Origin: an uncultured Pelagibacteraceae bacterium
GTDB taxonomy: Bacteria; Pseudomonadota; Alphaproteobacteria; Pelagibacterales; Pelagibacteraceae
Reading direction: 5' to 3'
Length of the DNA stretch: 64,000 bases
NCBI GenBank assembly: GCA_902546765.1
Contig: CACCLG010000004.1
Location: 1 to 64,000, forward strand
The notes beneath the pieces were generated by a model, which saw only the letters and a program-made list of their open reading frames with translations, searched no databases and was not told the DNA's origin. The translations under genes and the position numbers were made by a program. Positions 59,621 to 64,000 of this stretch are shown here, one piece after another. How positions within the stretch are numbered: the stretch's first letter is position 1; each line of letters starts with the position of its first letter.

Positions 59621-61146
59621 GTAAAAATTTCTATATAACCACACCTATTTATTACCCTTCAGCAAAACCACATATGGGACATGCTTATTCTAGTATTGTT
59701 TCTGACTTTTTTGCAAGGTTTAAAAGAAATGACGGTTATTCCGTTCAATTTTTAACTGGTACCGACGAACACGGTTTAAAAATTCAAAGATCTGCAGAAA
59801 AAAACAATATGAAACCAAAAGATTTTTGTGATCAAATATCTAAAACTTTTAAAAATTTATCTAAGACCCTAAATTTATCAAATACTGATTTCATCAGAAC
59901 TACCGAACAAAGGCATATTAAATCTGTTCAACATTTATGGAAAATTCTAGAAGATCAAAATCAAATTTATATGTCCAAATATGAGGGCTGGTATTCTGTT
60001 TCTGATGAAGCATTTTATCAACCTGATGAAATAGAAAGTAAAGAAAATAAACATTTTGTAATAAGTTCTGGCTCTCCTGTTGAGTGGGTAGAAGAGGAAT
60101 CCTTTTTTTTTAAATTATCTGAATGGGAAAAACCATTACTAAAGTTTTATGATGAAAATCCAAAATTTATCTTACCAGAGGGAAGAAGGAACGAAGTCAT
60201 TAGTTTTGTTAAAAATGGTTTAAAAGATTTGTCTGTTAGCAGAAAAACATTTTCCTGGGGTATTAAAATTCCTTCAAATAATGACCATATTATTTACGTA
60301 TGGCTAGATGCACTTACCAATTATTTAAGTGCTTTAAATTATCCAAATACTAAAGACGAATTATATAAAAATTTTTGGCCTGCTGATGTTCATATAATTG
60401 GAAAAGATATATTAAGATTTCATGCAATTTATTGGCCAGCTTTTTTAATGGCAGCTAAATTACCTTTGCCTAAAAGAGTTTATGGTCATGGTTGGATATT
60501 ATCTGGTGATGAAAAAATGTCTAAGTCAAAGGGGAACATACTCGATCCATTAGAAATTATAGATGCATATGGGCTAGATACACTTAGATATTACCTTTTA
60601 AAAGAAGTTTCCTTTGGTAATGACGGAAATATTTCTCAAGAAAAACTTGAAAGTTGTATAAATAGTGATTTAGCAAATAATTATGGAAATTTATGTCAAA
60701 GAGTTTTGGCTTTTTGCGAAAAAAATTGTGGATCGAAAATCCCAACTAGTGATTTTATAAATGATGATTTGGAGATTTTGAAAAACTTCGAAAATTTAGA
60801 GTATTTGAGAGATTTAATAGACAATCAAAACATCAATGATTATATGAAATTTATTATAGATATGCTTTTTTCATCAAATAAATATTTTAATGATCAAGAA
60901 CCTTGGAAGAAAAAAAATGATAAAAATAGATTGAGTACAATTGTTTATACTGCTTTAGATCTAATTAGAAAAATTTCTATACTATTAAATCCAGTTATAC
61001 CTGATACAACTTTAAAAGTTCTAAAAATATTTGACATTAATAACGACAAACTCAAATTTGAGGATATTATTAATCATAAATTTCTGGAAAGTGGAAAAAA
61101 TATTGCAAAATTAAACATACTATTTAAAAAGATAGAAAATGATTGA
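59617..61146 (+). CDS. metG: Methionyl-tRNA synthetase
   Basis: TTPIYYPSAKPHMGHAYS, TGTDEHGLKIQRSA, KMSKSKGNILDP. Confidence 0.96.
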   Translation: MSKNFYITTPIYYPSAKPHMGHAYSSIVSDFFARFKRNDGYSVQFLTGTDEHGLKIQRSAEKNNMKPKDFCDQISKTFKNLSKTLNLSNTDFIRTTEQRHIKSVQHLWKILEDQNQIYMSKYEGWYSVSDEAFYQPDEIESKENKHFVISSGSPVEWVEEESFFFKLSEWEKPLLKFYDENPKFILPEGRRNEVISFVKNGLKDLSVSRKTFSWGIKIPSNNDHIIYVWLDALTNYLSALNYPNTKDELYKNFWPADVHIIGKDILRFHAIYWPAFLMAAKLPLPKRVYGHGWILSGDEKMSKSKGNILDPLEIIDAYGLDTLRYYLLKEVSFGNDGNISQEKLESCINSDLANNYGNLCQRVLAFCEKNCGSKIPTSDFINDDLEILKNFENLEYLRDLIDNQNINDYMKFIIDMLFSSNKYFNDQEPWKKKNDKNRLSTIVYTALDLIRKISILLNPVIPDTTLKVLKIFDINNDKLKFEDIINHKFLESGKNIAKLNILFKKIEND

Positions 61147-61909
61147 TTCACATTGTCATTTAGATCACGAACCTTTAATAAATAATCTAAACGATGTTTT
61201 AGAAAGATCTAAAAACGTTGGAATAGATAAACTTTTGACTATTTCAACTAATATTGACAGTTATAAAAATATTTTAAATTTAATAAACCATGATCCTATG
61301 ATTTATGGATCAATTGGAATTCATCCACACGAGGTTCAAACCTCAAATTTTGAGAAAAACTATATTATTCAGGAGTTTAAAAAATATCAAAAAATAATTG
61401 GAGTAGGGGAGACGGGATTAGATTATTATTATGAAAATAGTCCAAAAGAAACTCAAATAGAAAGTTTCAAAATTCATATAGAGGCTTCAATTGAATGCAA
61501 TTGTCCACTAATAGTTCATTCTAGAGATGCAGAAAATGAAACTTTTTCAATTTTAAATGATTATAAAAATAGCAATCCTAAAATACTTATGCATTGTTTT
61601 ACTGGGTCAAAAGAGTTTGCAAAAAAACTTCTTGATCTTAATGCATATTTTTCAGCAAGCGGGATTATTACCTTTAAAAAAAGTGTTGAATTACAAGATA
61701 CATTTAAGTTTTTACCAAATGATAAAATATTAATAGAAACCGATAGTCCTTTTTTAGCACCTATTCCTATGAGAGGAAAAAAAAATGAGCCAAGTTTTAT
61801 TCAATATACCCTTCAACACTTATCTAAATTAAAGGAGATTGATAAATCTATCATGGATCATATTACTACCCAGAATTTTGAAACACTATTTTTCAATAAT
61901 GAAAACTAG
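61139..61909 (+). CDS. tatD: TatD-family hydrolase
   Basis: MIDSHCHLDHEPL, GIHPHEV, GVGETGLDYYY, HSRDAENETF, ETDSPFLAP. Confidence 0.94.
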   Translation: MIDSHCHLDHEPLINNLNDVLERSKNVGIDKLLTISTNIDSYKNILNLINHDPMIYGSIGIHPHEVQTSNFEKNYIIQEFKKYQKIIGVGETGLDYYYENSPKETQIESFKIHIEASIECNCPLIVHSRDAENETFSILNDYKNSNPKILMHCFTGSKEFAKKLLDLNAYFSASGIITFKKSVELQDTFKFLPNDKILIETDSPFLAPIPMRGKKNEPSFIQYTLQHLSKLKEIDKSIMDHITTQNFETLFFNNEN

Positions 61910-62672
61910 ATTTACAATATTAGGGTCAGGTAGTTCGCTAGGTATACCAAGAATTGACGGATATTTTGGTAAATGTAATCCAAAAATAAAGCAAAACTTT
62001 AGATCAAGATGTTCTGCTTTAGTAACCCATGATAATTTTAATATATTAATTGATACATCTCCTGATTTAAAAATCCAATTATTAAAAAATAAAATTAAAA
62101 ATATAGATAAAGTTTTTTACACACATCTACATGGTGATCAAACTCATGGTATTAATGAATTAAGGGTTTTTTTCCTAAAAAATAGAAAAAAATTAGATGT
62201 CTTTGCTGATAAAATTACTTCTGATTATTTATTACAATCTTTTAGTTACTGTTTCAAAAATAATCATGGTTATCCTGCAATTTTCAATCTTAACAAGTTA
62301 AAAAAAAAACATACTTTCAAAGTAAAAAAATCGAAGGTTCAAGTCGAGTCTTTTCCTGTCAAACATGGAAAAATTAATAGTATGTTGTATAAAATCAATA
62401 ACTCATGTGCTTATGCTAGTGATGTAAGCAAAATCAGTGAAAAATATTACTCTAGACTTAAAAAACTAAATTACTTTATAGTCGATTGTTTAAGATATGA
62501 TCCGCATCCATCCCATTTTAATTTAGATCAAGTTTTAAATTTAGTTAAAATTATCAAACCAAAAAAAACAATCTTAACTAATATGAACAACGAAATTGAT
62601 TATGTTAAGATACAGAAGTATCTGCCTAGATCTGTTGTTCCTGCCTATGATGGTATGAGCTTTTCAATATAA
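61899..62672 (+). CDS. MBL-fold metallohydrolase (PhnP/YycJ-like)
   Basis: LGSGSSLGIPRI, FYTHLHGDQTHGINELR, CAYASDVSKIS; start overlaps tatD end. Confidence 0.88.
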   Translation: MKTRFTILGSGSSLGIPRIDGYFGKCNPKIKQNFRSRCSALVTHDNFNILIDTSPDLKIQLLKNKIKNIDKVFYTHLHGDQTHGINELRVFFLKNRKKLDVFADKITSDYLLQSFSYCFKNNHGYPAIFNLNKLKKKHTFKVKKSKVQVESFPVKHGKINSMLYKINNSCAYASDVSKISEKYYSRLKKLNYFIVDCLRYDPHPSHFNLDQVLNLVKIIKPKKTILTNMNNEIDYVKIQKYLPRSVVPAYDGMSFSI

Positions 62673-63577
62673 TGGAAATATACATAAAACTATTTGAAGT
62701 AGTATTTCCTGTGTTTTTTATAGTGGGAATTGGCTACTATTTAGGTAAAAAAGATAAGAAATTTGATACTACTTTTATTACAAATTTTGCATCTAACATA
62801 GGTACACCTGCTATGGTAATATACGCTATTACCTCAACTGGAATAAATTTTCAGATTTTTAAAGACTATTTTTTCTTTTATCTTCTTGCAATTTTAGGTT
62901 TTATTATACTTGGAATAGTCATCTTATTTATGTTGAATACTAAGGATATAATAAGAGAACTTCCTCCTTTAATTCTTCCTAACACTGGCAATATGGGTAT
63001 TCCTATATGTTTATTTGCTTACGGAGCTCAAGGACTTGGGGTTGCAGCTGCAATATCATCTTTAATTGTATTACTTCATTTTACACTTGGAATTTTTTTA
63101 GCTGATAGAAAATTTAACTTTACAGTGTTGATTAAAAGTCCACCATTTTATGCAATTGTTATATCGGTCCTATTTTTATATTTTGAAATTAATATGCCAA
63201 AAGTAGTAATCAATTTGACTGAGCTATTAACTTTTGCAACAATTGTATTAATTCTTATGTCACTTGGTATTGCTTTAACAAAATTAAAAGTTTTCTCTTT
63301 AAAAAATGCAATATTTGCATCAATAGGAAGAGTAATTTTAGGTCCATTAATAGGTTTTTTAATTATTATTTATTTTGATTTATCTGGTTTTGCAGCTGGA
63401 GTACTTCTAATTCAAGCATCAATGCCAAGTGCTGTTTTAAATTATCTTATAGCTGCTATTTATTCTCCAAAAGCTGTAACGGATAGTGTTGCAAGTACTA
63501 TAGTTGTCTCAACAATAATGTCATTTATAACTTTACCTATTGTTATTTTTATATCATTAAAATATTTTCCTCTATGA
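62672..63577 (+). CDS. AEC (auxin efflux carrier) family transporter
   Basis: Ten-TM protein; LPNTGNMGIPICLFAYG, IQASMPSAVLNYLIA. Confidence 0.88.
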   Translation: MEIYIKLFEVVFPVFFIVGIGYYLGKKDKKFDTTFITNFASNIGTPAMVIYAITSTGINFQIFKDYFFFYLLAILGFIILGIVILFMLNTKDIIRELPPLILPNTGNMGIPICLFAYGAQGLGVAAAISSLIVLLHFTLGIFLADRKFNFTVLIKSPPFYAIVISVLFLYFEINMPKVVINLTELLTFATIVLILMSLGIALTKLKVFSLKNAIFASIGRVILGPLIGFLIIIYFDLSGFAAGVLLIQASMPSAVLNYLIAAIYSPKAVTDSVASTIVVSTIMSFITLPIVIFISLKYFPL

Positions 63578-64000
63578 GGGGTGCAATAATAAACCTTTCA
63601 GCCTGGCTAATTCTGCCGTTTATGGATGCCATTGCAAAATATCTTTCTTATTCTTTACCTGTATTGCAAGTAACGTGGTTTAGATTTTTTTTTAGTACTC
63701 TAATCACTTTGTTATTTATATTTTTTTTTTCTAGAAATTCTTTAGTCTCCTCTAAAAATTTAAAATCTCAAATTATAAGAGGATTACTACTATTAACTTC
63801 AAGTGTATTATTCTTCTATTCAATATCTATAATCTCTCTAGCTAAAGCATTAACAATAGCTTTTATTTGTCCATTAATGGTTACTGCTTTATCACCTTTT
63901 TTTTTAAAGGAGAGGGTGGGGCCAAGAAGATGGACAGCCGTTATAATAGGTTTTATAGGGGTTTTGATTGTAATTAGACCAGGAATTGTAGAATTTAATT
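63574..64000 (+). CDS. EamA/DMT-family transporter, 3' truncated by window
   Basis: MRGAIINLSAWLILPFMDAIAKYLSYSLPVLQVTWFRFF..SISIISLAKALTIAFICPLMVTALSPFFLKERVGPRRW; ATGA overlap with AEC gene. Confidence 0.88.
   Translation, partial: MRGAIINLSAWLILPFMDAIAKYLSYSLPVLQVTWFRFFFSTLITLLFIFFFSRNSLVSSKNLKSQIIRGLLLLTSSVLFFYSISIISLAKALTIAFICPLMVTALSPFFLKERVGPRRWTAVIIGFIGVLIVIRPGIVEFN

Overview
The window is a very AT-rich, densely packed alphaproteobacterial chromosome segment. Gene content, AT bias, short spacers and operon order suggest a SAR11/Pelagibacter-like marine bacterium; this is an inference, as no rRNA is present. The left ~20 kb is a phosphorus-acquisition island: a 5'-truncated PhnF-like regulator, phnC-phnD-phnE-phnE2, an MFS transporter convergent with a PhnZ-type HD oxygenase, an ArsC-like protein, phoR, an unknown secreted protein, pstSCAB-phoU-phoB, sixA, ppk1 and ppx. 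Next is an arsenic-type cluster (aquaporin + ArsC) and a zinc module (zur, znuB, znuC / znuA, COG0523 GTPase, WD40 protein, small Cys protein) with tandem Zur-box-like sites. From ~28.4 kb to the end the content is mostly housekeeping: xthA, erpA-like, dgt, argS, nagZ, scpAB, tatABC, serS, yajC-secDF, uvrA, ssb, gyrA, coaD, ppi, tgt, recG, sdhE, mltB, rlpA-like, dac, tmk, holB, metG, tatD, plus tRNA-Lys and tRNA-Ser. I see no CRISPR array, prophage, IS element or rRNA. The best leads are: an orphan PhnZ with a Pho-box-like site and no linked PhnY/TmpA; a decayed glycosyltransferase tail plus micro-ORF beside phoR; an uncharacterised secreted protein between phoR and pstS; the zinc module; a homopolymer-disrupted small membrane gene; and intra-operon hairpins after both substrate-binding-protein genes.
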